A stretch of 64,000 nt of DNA from NCBI RefSeq assembly GCF_001310975.1, contig NZ_BAZY01000007.1, positions 1 to 64,000 of the forward strand, read 5' to 3'. The notes beneath the pieces were generated by a model. That model was not told the origin of the DNA, did no database searches, and saw only the letters and a list, made by a program, of their open reading frames with translations. The DNA comes from Thermoanaerobacter thermocopriae JCM 7501. Its GTDB lineage: Bacteria; Bacillota; Thermoanaerobacteria; Thermoanaerobacterales; Thermoanaerobacteraceae. How positions within the stretch are numbered: the stretch's first letter is position 1; the number at the start of each line of letters is the position of its first letter. Both the position numbers and the translations under genes were made by a program. Shown here piece by piece: positions 39,236 to 48,357 of this stretch.

Positions 39236-40105
39236 TTATTTAAAAAGAGAAGCCAGCCAATCAAAAAAGCTTTTTATAGTGTCTAAAATTGCTTTTAATA
39301 TACCTTTATGTTCTTCCAGTGTCTTTTTTATTTTATCAATATCTACTCCTATTTTTTCTAATTGCTTTTTTATCATTTCAACATTTAAATTGAGCTGATT
39401 TATCTTCTTCATAAGCTGTACAATCTGAGATATCTGTTCATCAGTTAGTTTTATGTTGAGCTGTTTAGCAACATCTTTTATAAGATTTGCAATTTCATTT
39501 TCATCTGTAAGTTTTCTTGCAATTACCTCTTCTTTAACCTTTTGTATAAGTTCAACTGCTTTATCTTTTCCTATTTTTTCTCCTAATATACCTGTTATGA
39601 CCAATTCTTCATTAGCTGTTTTTTTTGCTTCCTCACTTAATTTTTCCCCTGTTATTTCTTCAAATGCCTTCATTATTCCTGTAAGAGCTGCTGTTCCAGA
39701 TACATCAAATGGAGCAGCTACTACCACCTTTGCATCTTTAATGCCTGCTGTCACCATTGCATTGGCATACATCTCTTTAGAGACCCAGTTTATGTTGTGA
39801 GTATCAACCATAATTCCTTCTCCCTGTGGAAGAAGCTTTACATACACTGAAGAAATAGCTCTACTACCTATCTGTTTATCAGGTACCAGTCCTTTTAAAT
39901 ATTTTCTCTCTTCCTCATTTGTAACGGTGATAATTTTAGTAGTGGCTGGATTAGCTCCAAAATATTTTATCATTTCTTGCTGTTGCTTAGGAGTAAGGTC
40001 TGCCCCTAAACTTACTATTTCCTTTTCATTTGCAAAGGCAAAATTTGTTGAAATAAGAGTAAAAGCAAACCCAATTAAAAAAACAAGTAATGAGTTTCTT
40101 TTCAT
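39236..40105 (-). CDS. DUF1002 exported protein (YpuA-like)
   Basis: This 289-residue secreted protein has a signal peptide (KRNSLLVFLIGFAFTLISTNFAFA). A DUF1002 domain follows: VSLGADLTPKQQQEMIKYFG, TNEEERKYLKGLVPDKQIG and SRAISSVYVKLLPQGEGIMV. The C-terminal third is helical and heptad-like (QIVQLMKKINQLNLNVEMIK) and ends with a hydrophobic tail. Function is unknown; the Bacillus homologue YpuA is induced by cell-envelope stress. ATG 40105 follows AAAGGAGGGTTTA. It lies 17 bases after scpB. Confidence 0.85.
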   Translation of the reverse strand: MKRNSLLVFLIGFAFTLISTNFAFANEKEIVSLGADLTPKQQQEMIKYFGANPATTKIITVTNEEERKYLKGLVPDKQIGSRAISSVYVKLLPQGEGIMVDTHNINWVSKEMYANAMVTAGIKDAKVVVAAPFDVSGTAALTGIMKAFEEITGEKLSEEAKKTANEELVITGILGEKIGKDKAVELIQKVKEEVIARKLTDENEIANLIKDVAKQLNIKLTDEQISQIVQLMKKINQLNLNVEMIKKQLEKIGVDIDKIKKTLEEHKGILKAILDTIKSFFDWLASLFK

Positions 40106-40122
40106 CCATTAAACCCTCCTTT

Positions 40123-40629
40123 TTAGGGTATAATTTCGACTTGCGGTAATTCTTTCAAAGATTTAATTCCAAAATATTTTAGAAAGTCCTCTGTTGTAGC
40201 ATAAAGTATTGGCCTACCAGGAGATAAAGCCCTACCACTTTCTTTGATCAAATTAAATTCAAGCAAAGTATTTATAGCTTTATCGCTTTTTACCCCTCTA
40301 ATTCTTTCAATTTCTGTCCTAGTAATAGGTTGATTATAAGCTATTATAGCCAGCACCTCTAAGGCTGCTTGTGAAAGTCCTTGTTTTATTTCTAATCCCA
40401 AAGCTTGTCTGACTATTTCTCCATAACTATCATTTGTACACATTTGAACTTTATCTTCAAAAAATATAATATTCAAACCACGATTTTCTTTATTGTAATA
40501 TTCTTTTAATTTAGTCGCAACATTTATTATTTCCTCTTGAGAAAGTCCAACCACTTCGGATAGGGTTTTTAATTTTACTGGACCACCTGCTGCGAACAAT
40601 ATAGCTTCTATTTTTCCTTCATTGCTCAT
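40123..40629 (-). CDS. scpB: Segregation and condensation protein B
   Basis: ScpB, with ScpA and SMC, forms the condensin-like complex for chromosome segregation. The 168-residue protein has two winged-helix domains: GKIEAILFAAGGPVKLKTLS at the start, and later QAALEVLAIIAYNQPITRTE, IERIRGVKSDKAINTLLEF and GRALSPGRPILYATTEDFLK. The start is ATG 40629, which has AGGAGAGGAG upstream and overlaps the restored scpA stop. The frame is intact. Confidence 0.94.
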   Translation of the reverse strand: MSNEGKIEAILFAAGGPVKLKTLSEVVGLSQEEIINVATKLKEYYNKENRGLNIIFFEDKVQMCTNDSYGEIVRQALGLEIKQGLSQAALEVLAIIAYNQPITRTEIERIRGVKSDKAINTLLEFNLIKESGRALSPGRPILYATTEDFLKYFGIKSLKELPQVEIIP

Positions 40630-41350
40630 TTTTTTCTCCTCTCCTAAAGGATTTAATAAGTATATCTCCATAAGTAGTCTTTTGTTCTGCTACAATTTTA
40701 TTAAGTCTCACCAATTCCAAAACAGCAATAAAAGATACAATAATCTCTCCCTTTGCACGACTTTTTTTTTATAAGTTCACTAAACCAAAATAAAGGTTTT
40801 TTTACTAATTTAACCAATAATTCCTTAATCTTGTTTTCTACAGTATATTCATCTTTTTGTATTTCTATTTCATCTTCTCTGGTGTTATTTTTTGAAACAA
40901 CTTTAAGGTAAGCTTTATATAAGTCTTCGCTAGAGTAGTTTAGAGCAATTTTTTTATCTATATATTTTACTTCAGGTTCTTCTCTAAAAAAACGAGAACC
41001 AATTTTGCACATTTTTTTAAAAGTCTGGGCAATAATTTTATATTTTTTGTACTCAATCAATTTAGTCACCAATTCTTCTCTTGGATCTACTTCTTCTACT
41101 TCCAACTGTTCTTCCTCAAACTGCTTTTTGGGAAGTAACATTTTAGATTTAATTTCTAATAAAGTAGCTGCCATCACAATAAATTCTGAAGCCACATTTA
41201 AATCCATTTCCTGTAAAGTTTTAATATATTCCATATATTGATCTAAATAACTGAAATGGGTATATCCATTAAATCAATTTCATTTTTTTCTATAAGGTGA
41301 AAAAGTAAATCAAAAGGTCCTTCAAACACTTCTAATTTTACGTTGTACAT
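40619..41350 (-). CDS. scpA: Segregation and condensation protein A, two indels
   Basis: ScpA is the kleisin subunit that bridges SMC heads. ATG 41350 reads [20 protein letters not shown] and [12 protein letters not shown]. One base is missing (A at 41245-41247); restoring it continues [20 protein letters not shown]. The main part has [15 protein letters not shown] and the charged linker. A nine-A run (T at 40762-40770) then has one base too many. After correction the C-terminal winged helix reads [20 protein letters not shown], stop at 40619 overlapping scpB by 11 bases. The length of about 243 residues is normal. Confidence 0.92.
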
Positions 41351-41352
41351 CT

Positions 41353-41961
41353 TCACACCCCAAAAGGTTTTAAAATAATAGTTATAAAAGAGTCCAAAGC
41401 ATTCATAAGAGGCCCCATGATTTGTCCTATTACTCCAGTGAAAACAAGAAGGAGCAAAATAACCTGTCCATACATTTCATATTGAGAAATCATATAAGCT
41501 TCTCTTGGAGGTAATAAACTCCACAATACTTTTGAACCATCCAAAGGCGGTACAGGTATTATATTGAAAACAGCAAAAACTAAATTGTAAATGTACAATA
41601 GATACAAAAGTGGATATAATATTGGAACATCTTTAAATGCCATCATCAATATTCGAGAAAGGATAGCCAGTAAAACATTAGAAAAAGGGCCTGCTAAAGA
41701 TACAAGCAATACTCCTTTTTTTCTATCACTAAAATACAGAGGATTAATAGGAACAGGTTTCGCCCACCCAAACCTTAAAAGCCAAAGCATTAAAAGGCCA
41801 ATGGGGTCAATATGAGCTAGCGGATTTAAGGTAAGCCTACCGCTCTGTCTTGGAGTAGGGTCCCCCAATTTATCTGCCACATAGCCATGACTAAATTCAT
41901 GGAAACTCATAGCAATAAAAAGTGCAGGTATTCTATATAAAAAATCCATAAAATCTATCAA
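41353..41961 (-). CDS. Site-2 protease family membrane metalloprotease (M50)
   Basis: This intramembrane M50 metalloprotease-like protein has 202 residues and several membrane helices. It has the zinc site [18 protein letters not shown] (HExxH) near the N-terminus and the third ligand region [18 protein letters not shown]. It lacks a PDZ domain, as in the short YwhC-like group next to scpA in many Firmicutes. Substrate is unknown. TTG 41961 follows AAAGGGG. It ends 2 bases before scpA and follows cca by 2 bases. Confidence 0.9.
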   Translation of the reverse strand: MIDFMDFLYRIPALFIAMSFHEFSHGYVADKLGDPTPRQSGRLTLNPLAHIDPIGLLMLWLLRFGWAKPVPINPLYFSDRKKGVLLVSLAGPFSNVLLAILSRILMMAFKDVPILYPLLYLLYIYNLVFAVFNIIPVPPLDGSKVLWSLLPPREAYMISQYEMYGQVILLLLVFTGVIGQIMGPLMNALDSFITIILKPFGV

Positions 41962-41963
41962 AT

Positions 41964-43131
41964 TTATTCCCCTTTCTTTAATTTTTCTATTAATCTTTTC
42001 AAAAATTCTATTTCTTCCTCTCCTGTAGTAATAATCCCATTAATTTTCGCTTCAAACACCTTGTCCAGTAATTCTCCATATAAAGGACTGGGAGGAAGTC
42101 CTAAATTTTTTATGTCTTTTCCCCTTACAGTTAATTTGCCTTTTATAATTTTTTCGGCTTTTTCTCCTTCCATTACTTCAATAGCTCTTAAAACTTCTTC
42201 TTTTGTTTTATCTATAGTTTCTCTTATTTTTCTAATATTTTTATTTTGGCAATTGAGCTGCTCTCTTAAAAAAAACAAATCTTTTAAAGCTTTGAAATAA
42301 ATTTTATTTATTCTCAACTTTTTTTCAATTTCATTAATATCTTTTTCTTTTAGATAGTAAAAAAGCACTAAAAATCTGTACAATTCAACTTCTATATTTG
42401 TATATACTGTATCGAGATTTTGAGTATTAAGTGTAATTTCATCGAAAATAACCTTATCGATACCGTAAGAAATAATTTTTTCAATCATTTCTTTTGCTTT
42501 ATCTTCTTTCAAGACTAAAAGAAGCTCATTCCTTATTCTATCGGCAGACAAAAGTCTGATATTTTCTATTGATTCTTTCATCAAATTGTGCGTCTTTTCT
42601 TCAATCTCAAAAGAATATCTAGTAGCATATCTTATAGCTCTAAATATTCTAGTGGGGTCATCAATAAAACTTTTAGAATGGAGAACCCTAATTAAACCTT
42701 TTTTTAAGTCTTCTAATCCATTAAAATAATCTAAAATCTTTCCTTCCATTACATCATAAGCCAAAGCATTTATAGTGAAATCTCTTCTTGCCATGTCATC
42801 GTATATATTTGAAAATTCGATTGTTGGCAGCGCAGCAGGGCATTCATAATACTCTTTGCGAGCGGATATAATATCAATAGAAAAAATTGTGATAACTCAA
42901 AGTAGCAGTTCTAAAAGCTTCATACACTACAATATCACCTTTTAAATAAGAAAGCAATATATAAGCAAACTCAATACCGTCTCCTTCCACTACTACATCA
43001 ATATCAAGGTTTTTAACCCCTAACAAAAAATCTCTTACCACTCCACCTACAATATAAGATTTAATTTTTGTTTTTAAAGAGATTTCTTTTAGCAGTCTAA
43101 TTAAATCAATTCCGTTAACCAGTATACGCAA
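41964..43131 (-). CDS. cca: CCA tRNA nucleotidyltransferase/poly(A) polymerase-type enzyme, one frameshift
   Basis: This class II nucleotidyltransferase adds CCA (or A residues) to tRNA 3' ends. The head domain shows SYIVGGVVRDFLLGVKNLD and DIDVVVEGDG with the catalytic aspartates, and YEAFRTATLSYHNF. A six-T run (A at 42891-42896) has one base too many. Five restores SIDIISARKEYYECPAALPT and joins ARRDFTINALAYDVMEGKIL, DYFNGLEDLKKGLIRVLH and FIDDPTRIFRAIRYATRY. The C-terminal half is helical. TTG 43131 after AGGTGG is my start choice over GTG 43140. Full CCA versus A-adding specificity cannot be told. Confidence 0.9.
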
Positions 43132-43232
43132 AAAAACCACCTTTTTACTAATAAAATAATTCCTTGCTTTTTATATTATACCATAGGATAAGTTAAAAAA
43201 ATAAGTATAAGTTAAGATTTGCTAACTTATAC

Positions 43233-43589
43233 TTATTTTTTAGTCTTTGGATTAAAAATCAAAGAAAAAATGTATCCGAAAAATATTGCTGCAGAAATTC
43301 CTCCGGCAGTGGCTGTCAATCCACCTGTAAAAACTCCAATCAATCCATCTTTTTCAACAGCTTTTATTACACCTTGGGCAAGGGAATTTCCAAAACCCAA
43401 AATGGGTATAGTAGCTCCTGCTCCACCTATATCTATCAATTTTTTATAAACTCCAAATCCTCCTAGTATAGCACCTAATGTCACATACGTTACTAATATT
43501 CTTGCAGGAGTTAATTTTGTTTTATCAATTAAAATTTGTGCAATAGCACAAATCAAACCTCCTATTAAAAACGCTTTTATATAATCCAT
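43233..43589 (-). CDS. spoVAE: Stage V sporulation protein AE
   Basis: SpoVAE is a membrane component of the channel that moves dipicolinic acid into the spore. The 118-residue protein has several helices (YIKAFLIGGLICAIAQILID, ARILVTYVTLGAILGGFGVY) and the GGAGATIPILGFGNSLAQG loop shared with SpoVAC. The open frame extends upstream through the end of spoVAD, but ATG 43589 follows AAGGAGGTCAAT and gives the family length. It closes the spoVAC-AD-AE operon. Confidence 0.95.
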   Translation of the reverse strand: MDYIKAFLIGGLICAIAQILIDKTKLTPARILVTYVTLGAILGGFGVYKKLIDIGGAGATIPILGFGNSLAQGVIKAVEKDGLIGVFTGGLTATAGGISAAIFFGYIFSLIFNPKTKK

Positions 43590-43599
43590 ATTGACCTCC

Positions 43600-44613
43600 T
43601 TATAATGTTGTCGATATTGTAATAGCATGGGCAATTCCAGGAATAGATTCCCCTTGATAACTACTAGTAGGAGATAAAAGAGCTCCTGTTGCCATAAATA
43701 AAACTTTTTTATATATTTCATTTCGTATTTGTGATAACAGCCATCCGTTTAATACAACTGCAGAGCAAGCAGCACCACTGCCACCAGAATGTACATCTTG
43801 TGATTCATCAAAAATTTCTATTCCACAATCTTTATACTTGCTTTCTATATCATACCCTTCTTTATACAGCAACTCTAAAAGTATATCTCTGCCTACTCGA
43901 CCCATATCTCCTGTCATAATAAGGTCATAGTCTTCTATTGTAAAACCCGTATCTTTAAAATGAGTGATAATTGTATCTGCCGCAGCAGGTGCCATTGCCG
44001 CTCCCATATTATTAGCATCTTTCATTCCCAAATCTACAACTTTGCCAATTGTAGCATGAGTAATATAAGGGCCTTCTCCCGTGGAGGCTAAAATTGTAGC
44101 TCCTGCACCAGTTACTGTCCACTGCGAGGTAAAAGGCCTTTGAATACCCTGTTCCAAAGGATATCTATATTGCCTTTCTGCAGTAGAAAAGTGACTGGAA
44201 GTTGCAGCTATTATATAGTCAGCATAGCCACCATCAATAAGCATAGCACCTAAAGACAATCCTTCTGTCATAGTAGAACAAGCCCCATACAATCCAAAAT
44301 GGGGCACATTCAATTGTCGCGCAGCAAAATTGGCACTTATAATTTGATTTAACAAATCGCCGCCTAACAGATAATCAATTTCTGAAATCTTAAGGTTGGC
44401 CTTTTTTAATGCTAAATTCACAGCATCTTGGAACATTTTTGATTCTGCTTTTTCCCAACTTTTTTCACCATAAGTATCATCTACTAAAATCATATCAAAA
44501 TAACCTTTTAACGGCCCTTTTCCTTCTTTAGGTCCCACAATAGTAGCTCCGGCTATTATAGATGGAGGATTTTTAAACTTAACCGTCTGTGAACCAAGCT
44601 TTTTCTCTGCCAT
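43600..44613 (-). CDS. spoVAD: Stage V sporulation protein AD
   Basis: SpoVAD is the dipicolinic-acid-binding, thiolase-fold component of the SpoVA uptake system. The 337-residue product has PPSIIAGATIVGPKEGKGPL near the N-terminus, DYLLGGDLLNQIISANFAAR, FGLYGACSTMTEGLSLGAML, ATSSHFSTAERQYRYPLEQG, MTGDMGRVGRDIL and DVHSGGSGAACSAVVLNGWL. It is intact. ATG 44613 follows AAAAGGGGAAG. It lies between spoVAC (15 bases upstream) and spoVAE (10 bases downstream). Confidence 0.97.
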   Translation of the reverse strand: MAEKKLGSQTVKFKNPPSIIAGATIVGPKEGKGPLKGYFDMILVDDTYGEKSWEKAESKMFQDAVNLALKKANLKISEIDYLLGGDLLNQIISANFAARQLNVPHFGLYGACSTMTEGLSLGAMLIDGGYADYIIAATSSHFSTAERQYRYPLEQGIQRPFTSQWTVTGAGATILASTGEGPYITHATIGKVVDLGMKDANNMGAAMAPAAADTIITHFKDTGFTIEDYDLIMTGDMGRVGRDILLELLYKEGYDIESKYKDCGIEIFDESQDVHSGGSGAACSAVVLNGWLLSQIRNEIYKKVLFMATGALLSPTSSYQGESIPGIAHAITISTTL

Positions 44614-44628
44614 ATCTAACTTCCCCTT

Positions 44629-45075
44629 TTACTTCAAAAAATAATATATCAAACCTATAATAATTGAAGTACTGACACCATATACAATAACAGGTCCTGC
44701 AATTATAAACATCTTTGCTGCCACCCCAAAGACGAAGCCCTCTCTTTTAAACTCCATTGCCGGTGACACAATAGAATTTGCAAAACCTGTTATTGGAACG
44801 ATAGAACCTGCTCCTGCAAATTTCCCTATATCGTCATACACACCAATTCCAGTCAAAAAAGCTCCAATAAATACCATAGTAATTGCTACAAGAGTATTTG
44901 CATCTTGCATAGAATAACCTCTTGATAGATAAAAATTTAAAAATAACTGTCCTATGTCGCTTATCAAGCCTCCTACTATAAAAGCCATTACCAAATTTTT
45001 AAGCAAAGTAGGTTGAGGTTCATATTTCTGTGCTATGTCTTTATATTCTTGTTCCTTTTTCACATCTCTTTCCAT
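44629..45075 (-). CDS. spoVAC: Stage V sporulation protein AC
   Basis: SpoVAC is a membrane protein of the spore dipicolinic-acid channel; the Bacillus protein behaves as a mechanosensitive channel. The 148-residue product has a hydrophilic N-terminus (ERDVKKEQEYKDIAQKYEPQ) and four to five helices, with VMAFIVGGLISDIGQLFLNF, GAGSIVPITGFANSIVSPAM and EFKREGFVFGVAAKMFIIAG. The start is ATG 45075, as AAGGGGTGAG overlaps the upstream GTG. It is co-linear with dodecin and the small ORF under a sigma-G promoter. Confidence 0.96.
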   Translation of the reverse strand: MERDVKKEQEYKDIAQKYEPQPTLLKNLVMAFIVGGLISDIGQLFLNFYLSRGYSMQDANTLVAITMVFIGAFLTGIGVYDDIGKFAGAGSIVPITGFANSIVSPAMEFKREGFVFGVAAKMFIIAGPVIVYGVSTSIIIGLIYYFLK

Positions 45076-45097
45076 TGTTCTCACCCCTTTTTATAAC

Positions 45098-45121
45098 AAG
45101 AGCACCATAGACGGTGCTCTT
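45098..45121. terminator. Hairpin between dodecin and spoVAC
   Basis: A perfect 9-bp stem (AAGAGCACC / GGTGCTCTT) with a 6-base loop. The T tract is on the + strand (TTTTATTTTT), and the - strand tail is weak. In the - strand operon it may act as a partial attenuator. Confidence 0.55.
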
Positions 45122-45127
45122 TTATTT

Positions 45128-45340
45128 TTAATCCAAACCTTGGTCTGCCCTATAAGCTATTTGTATATTAGCTTTATATTCTACTATTTTTCCATTTTTT
45201 ACATTAGCTGTTTGATTAACAACTTCAATTCCCGATATATTGTCAATAGTTTTAGCTGCCTCTTCTACAGCTTTGTGTATTGCATCTTCCCAACTGACCG
45301 TTGAGTCACCTACAACATTTAAAACTTTCACAACTGCCAT
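45128..45340 (-). CDS. Dodecin family protein
   Basis: Dodecins are dodecameric flavin-storage or buffering proteins. The 70-residue product has the family pattern: VVKVLNVVGDSTVSWEDAIH, KAVEEAAKTIDNISGIEVVN, then VKNGKIVEYKANIQIAYRAD. The flavin-contacting Trp is in STVSWEDA. ATG 45340 follows AAGGAGGAGGAAATCCT. It lies between a small membrane ORF and spoVAC, all downstream of a sigma-G promoter, which suggests forespore expression. Confidence 0.93.
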   Translation of the reverse strand: MAVVKVLNVVGDSTVSWEDAIHKAVEEAAKTIDNISGIEVVNQTANVKNGKIVEYKANIQIAYRADQGLD

Positions 45341-45467
45341 AGGATTTCCTCCTCCTTAAATACCAAATCAGCACTGTCAGGTATTTTTTATTGGTCTTAT
45401 GCATATAAAAATAGCTAATAGCAAAAATTAGCAATATTGCCACCATTATAATTAACGTCTTTTTCAT
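45306..45467 (-). CDS. Small membrane protein, first gene of the spoVA unit
   Basis: This short frame of 53 codons starts at ATG 45467 after GGTGAAATAAAA, 22 bases downstream of the sigma-G -10 element. The product has one membrane helix (KKTLIIMVAILLIFAISYFY). As written, the tail overlaps the dodecin start. One extra A in the AAAAAA run would instead give KKIPDSADLVFKEEEILWQL and a stop at about 45329, a more protein-like end. I do not recognise the protein. Its place under a sigma-G promoter suggests a forespore membrane role. Confidence 0.5.
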   Translation of the reverse strand: MKKTLIIMVAILLIFAISYFYMHKTNKKYLTVLIWYLRRRKSYGSCESFKCCR

Positions 45468-45488
45468 TTTTATTTCACCAACCATTAT

Positions 45489-45518
45489 TAGTATGTGAAG
45501 ATAATCAAAATTAATTCA
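45489..45518 (-). promoter_or_regulatory. Sigma-G promoter of the small ORF-dodecin-spoVA operon
   Basis: On the - strand, TGAATT (45518-45513), a 17-base spacer and CATACTA (45495-45489) match the Bacillus sigma-G consensus TGAATA-N17/18-CATACTA at 12 of 13 bases. It lies between the sigF terminator and the small ORF, where spoVA is known to be sigma-G driven. Confidence 0.85.
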
Positions 45519-45523
45519 AAAAA

Positions 45524-45553
45524 AGTGTAGTATTTATGTTAAAATACTACACT
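45524..45553 (-). terminator. Terminator of sigF
   Basis: The perfect 12-bp stem AGTGTAGTATTT / AAATACTACACT overlaps the sigF stop and is followed by seven T on the - strand. Confidence 0.92.
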
Positions 45554-46285
45554 TCATCCAATTCTTTTCTTAATTTTTGTAAAACTTTTTTCTCTATTCT
45601 CGATACTTGCACTTGTGAAATCCCTAAAATACTTGCTATCTCCATCTGCGTCATATCTTTAAAATATCTCAAAAATATTATTTGTTTTTCTCGCGGTTTA
45701 AGTTTATTTATAACCATCTGCAAAGCTAATTTATCGTCTATATCAACTTCTTTTTCCTCTTCACTTACCATTCAATTAAAAGCCTATCATCTTCGTCATG
45801 AGTTGCGTTGTCATACAATGACTCAGCAGTTGCAGCTGATTCAAAAGCCATAGCAACTTCTTCTGGGCTCACCTTTAATCTTTCAGCAATTTCATTAATT
45901 GTCGGTTCTCTGTTTAATTCACTGCTTAAAACCTCTTTAAGATAGAAGGCCTTTGTAGAAAGCTCCTTTAAAGAGCGACTTACTTTTATTAGCCCGTCAT
46001 CTCTTAAAAATCTCTTAATTTCTCCCATTATTATAGGTACTGCATAGGTAGATAATTTTACATTGTAAGATTCATCAAATTTTTGAACTGCCTTCACAAA
46101 ACCCATACAACCTATTTGATATAAGTCTTCCAATTCGTATCCTCTGTTAGAAAATTTTTTAACAATACTCCAAATAAGACCACTATTTTCTAAAATTAAT
46201 TTTCCAAGCTTTCTTTATCATTTTTTTGCGCTGCTCTTATCAATGTCAAATTGTCATCACTTTTTTCAAAATTCCCTTCTTTCAT
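45547..46285 (-). CDS. sigF: RNA polymerase sigma-F, two frameshifts
   Basis: Sigma-F is the first forespore-specific sigma factor. ATG 46285 (after GAGGTGACTTT) reads KEGNFEKSDDNLTLIRAAQK. A missing A (T-run 46200-46203) must be restored to read ESLEKLILENSGLIWSIVKK and GYELEDLYQIGCMGFVKAV. The middle has YAVPIIMGEIKRFLRDDG, and SRSLKELSTKAFYLKEVL. A second missing A (45771-45772) joins DRLLIEMVSEEEKEVDIDDK to region 4: LKPREKQIIFLRYFKDMTQ and the HTH EIASILGISQVQVSRIEKK. The length of about 246 residues is normal. Order spoIIAA-spoIIAB-sigF is conserved. Confidence 0.95.
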
Positions 46286-46294
46286 AAAGTCACC

Positions 46295-46726
46295 TCATTT
46301 ATCAGACCCTATATATTTTGTCATCCGAACTAGAGTTCCTTTCCCTGGAGTTGATTCAACTTCTAATTCATCCATAAAGGTTTGCATTACAGTAAAACCC
46401 ATTCCGGCTCGCTCTTCTTCTAAGCGAGTTGTGAATAAGGGTTGCATAGCCTTTTCAATATCTTCAATTCCCTTTCCTTCGTCTATGATTTCAATTGTTA
46501 GTTTGTTGCCTGAAACAAAAGCTTTAATAGTAATAATACCAATTTTACTTTCATATCCGTGAATTATACAGTTGGTAACTGCTTCTGAAACAGCAGTTTT
46601 TATATCTGCAATTTCCTCAATTGTCGGATCTAGTTGAGCAGCAAAAGCTGCAACAACAGTTCTTGCAAAAGACTCATTTTGCGACCTACTTAAAAATTTT
46701 AACTCCATCATGTTCGTGTATTCCAT
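46295..46726 (-). CDS. spoIIAB: Anti-sigma-F factor SpoIIAB
   Basis: SpoIIAB is a GHKL-fold kinase that binds sigma-F and phosphorylates SpoIIAA. The 143-residue product has [20 protein letters not shown] and the N-box region [15 protein letters not shown]. The G1 box is [20 protein letters not shown] and the G2 box [20 protein letters not shown]. The last lines fit the [11 protein letters not shown] ending. ATG 46726 follows AAAGGGGGATTACC, 13 bases after spoIIAA. The frame is intact. Confidence 0.96.
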   Translation of the reverse strand: MEYTNMMELKFLSRSQNESFARTVVAAFAAQLDPTIEEIADIKTAVSEAVTNCIIHGYESKIGIITIKAFVSGNKLTIEIIDEGKGIEDIEKAMQPLFTTRLEEERAGMGFTVMQTFMDELEVESTPGKGTLVRMTKYIGSDK

Positions 46727-46739
46727 GGTAATCCCCCTT

Positions 46740-47075
46740 TTATATTTCTTTTAAGGCTTCTTCAATGTCATTATAACATTTAATTATACGCAACAATCCA
46801 GAAACTTCAATAATTTTATGTAATTGCTTGTTGGCACTTACTATAGCTACCTTACCATTGTTCTCTTTGATTTTCTTATATCTACCTATTATAACACCAA
46901 TTCCTGAACTATCCATAAAATTTACATTTTTAAAATCAAAAATTAAATTTTTACATGACTTTTTTGTATATTCTTCATCGATCACATTTTTTATGTTTTC
47001 CGCTACATGATGGTCTAACTCACCTTCAATTTTTGCTATCAAGGTATCCTTTCTTTTTGCAAATTTTACTCCCAT
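46740..47075 (-). CDS. spoIIAA: Anti-sigma-F factor antagonist SpoIIAA
   Basis: SpoIIAA is the STAS-domain anti-anti-sigma factor that, when dephosphorylated by SpoIIE, frees sigma-F. The 111-residue product has [20 protein letters not shown] and the phosphorylation site [20 protein letters not shown] (Ser in DSSGIG). A C-terminal helix follows. ATG 47075 has GGGGGAGGTTGATAAG. A perfect sigma-H promoter lies directly upstream and a dacF terminator beyond it, so the three-gene spoIIA operon starts here. Confidence 0.96.
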   Translation of the reverse strand: MGVKFAKRKDTLIAKIEGELDHHVAENIKNVIDEEYTKKSCKNLIFDFKNVNFMDSSGIGVIIGRYKKIKENNGKVAIVSANKQLHKIIEVSGLLRIIKCYNDIEEALKEI

Positions 47076-47095
47076 CTTATCAACCTCCCCCTATT

Positions 47096-47124
47096 ATATT
47101 CGATATAAATTTTAAAATTCCTCC
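47096..47124 (-). promoter_or_regulatory. Sigma-H promoter of the spoIIA operon
   Basis: On the - strand GGAGGAATT (47124-47116), an 11-base spacer and ATCGAATAT (47104-47096) fit RNAGGAWWW-N11-RNNGAATWW at every position. The -10 is about 20 bases before the spoIIAA start. spoIIA is the classical sigma-H operon. I saw no clear Spo0A box beside it. Confidence 0.85.
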
Positions 47125-47155
47125 TTTTTTTACAATATTTTTCTAAAATTATAAA

Positions 47156-47181
47156 AAGCACTAAACGACTGTTTAGTGCTT
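47156..47181 (-). terminator. Terminator of dacF
   Basis: A perfect 11-bp stem (AAGCACTAAAC / GTTTAGTGCTT, loop GACT) 8 bases after the dacF stop ends in a T run on the - strand. It separates dacF from the spoIIA promoter. Confidence 0.9.
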
Positions 47182-47188
47182 AAGTAAA

Positions 47189-48333
47189 CTACTGATATCT
47201 TAACCATCCACTAAAAACTTTATTGAGATTTTCAAAAAAATTTGCTTTTTCTACTGCTTTTTGCGGATATAAGTTAAATGTCTTTATAACCTTGCCATCC
47301 TGAGTTATTTTTACAGTGCCTATTGGAACCTCTTTAGCCAGAGGAGCTAATACAGCATTCTTTAGCTCTACCTCTGTTTTTATATTTTTACCTTCTCCTT
47401 TTTTAATAAGTATATACTCATCATCGTGGCATACACCGCTAACAGTTTCTTTTTTCCCTTTTAAAACTTTAACATTACCAAAACTTTGCCCTTTTGAAGC
47501 TATTTTTACGCTTTCATAATTAGCAAATCCATAATCTAACAATTTAGCCGTTTCACTAAATCTCGTCTCAGAATCAGGTGCCCCGAACACCACCGCTATT
47601 AATCTTGTATCTGCTCTTTTAGCTGTTGCTGCCATACAATAAAGTGCTTCCGAAGTAGAACCTGTTTTAATTCCGTCTACTCCTTTATAGCGCCACAATA
47701 ATTTATTAGTATTTATGAGACTAAATTTCCCATTTCTTAAAGAATCTAATTTATTGGTCAAATATTTAAATATACTTCATGTTTTACTAATTCTCTTGAA
47801 ATCATCGCAATATCATATACACTTGTCAAGTGACCTTCATCAGGTAGTCCAGTTGCATTTTTAAAAGTAGTATTCTTTGCACCTAATTCTTTAGCCCTTT
47901 TATTCATAATTTCAACAAAATTTTCCTCCGTACCCGCAATATACTCAGCTAAAGCAACAGAAGCATCATTTGCCGAATTCATCGCTATAGCTTTCATTAA
48001 ATCATCTACTGTCATTTCCTCACCTATTTCTAAATATATTTGTGTACCTCCCATATCAAAAGCATGTTTACTAGTGACAACTTTATCTGTTATTTTTATT
48101 TTACCAGAATCTATTGCTTCAATCGCCAGTAAAAGAGTCATTACCTTGGTAACACTGGCAGGCGGCAATGGCTTATGGCTATCTTTTTCATAAAGAATTT
48201 GTCCTGTATTAGCCTCCATCAAAATAGCAGATTTTGCCTTTAAATTTAAAGTATCAGCATATACTGTAACATCTAAAATAAAAGAAATGGCTATTATCAT
48301 ACTTACTAATAATGTTAAAATTTTTTTAGACAT
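47189..48333 (-). CDS. dacF: D-alanyl-D-alanine carboxypeptidase DacF, one frameshift
   Basis: DacF is a spore-cortex DD-carboxypeptidase. It has a signal peptide (KILTLLVSMIIAISFILDVTVYA region), the SxxK motif in PPASVTKVM, the SxN motif in AMNSANDASVA and the KTG motif in DGIKTGSTSEAL. A C-terminal beta domain (VKVLKGKKETVSGVCHDDEY) and an amphipathic end (FFENLNKVFSGWLRY) follow. One base is missing at 47759; restoring it reads HEVYLNIWTNKLDSLRNGKF. The length is about 381 residues. A sigma-F-like promoter precedes it, and it lies beside spoIIA as in Bacillus. Confidence 0.92.
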
Positions 48334-48357
48334 AAAATCACCCTCCTCATCACTATT

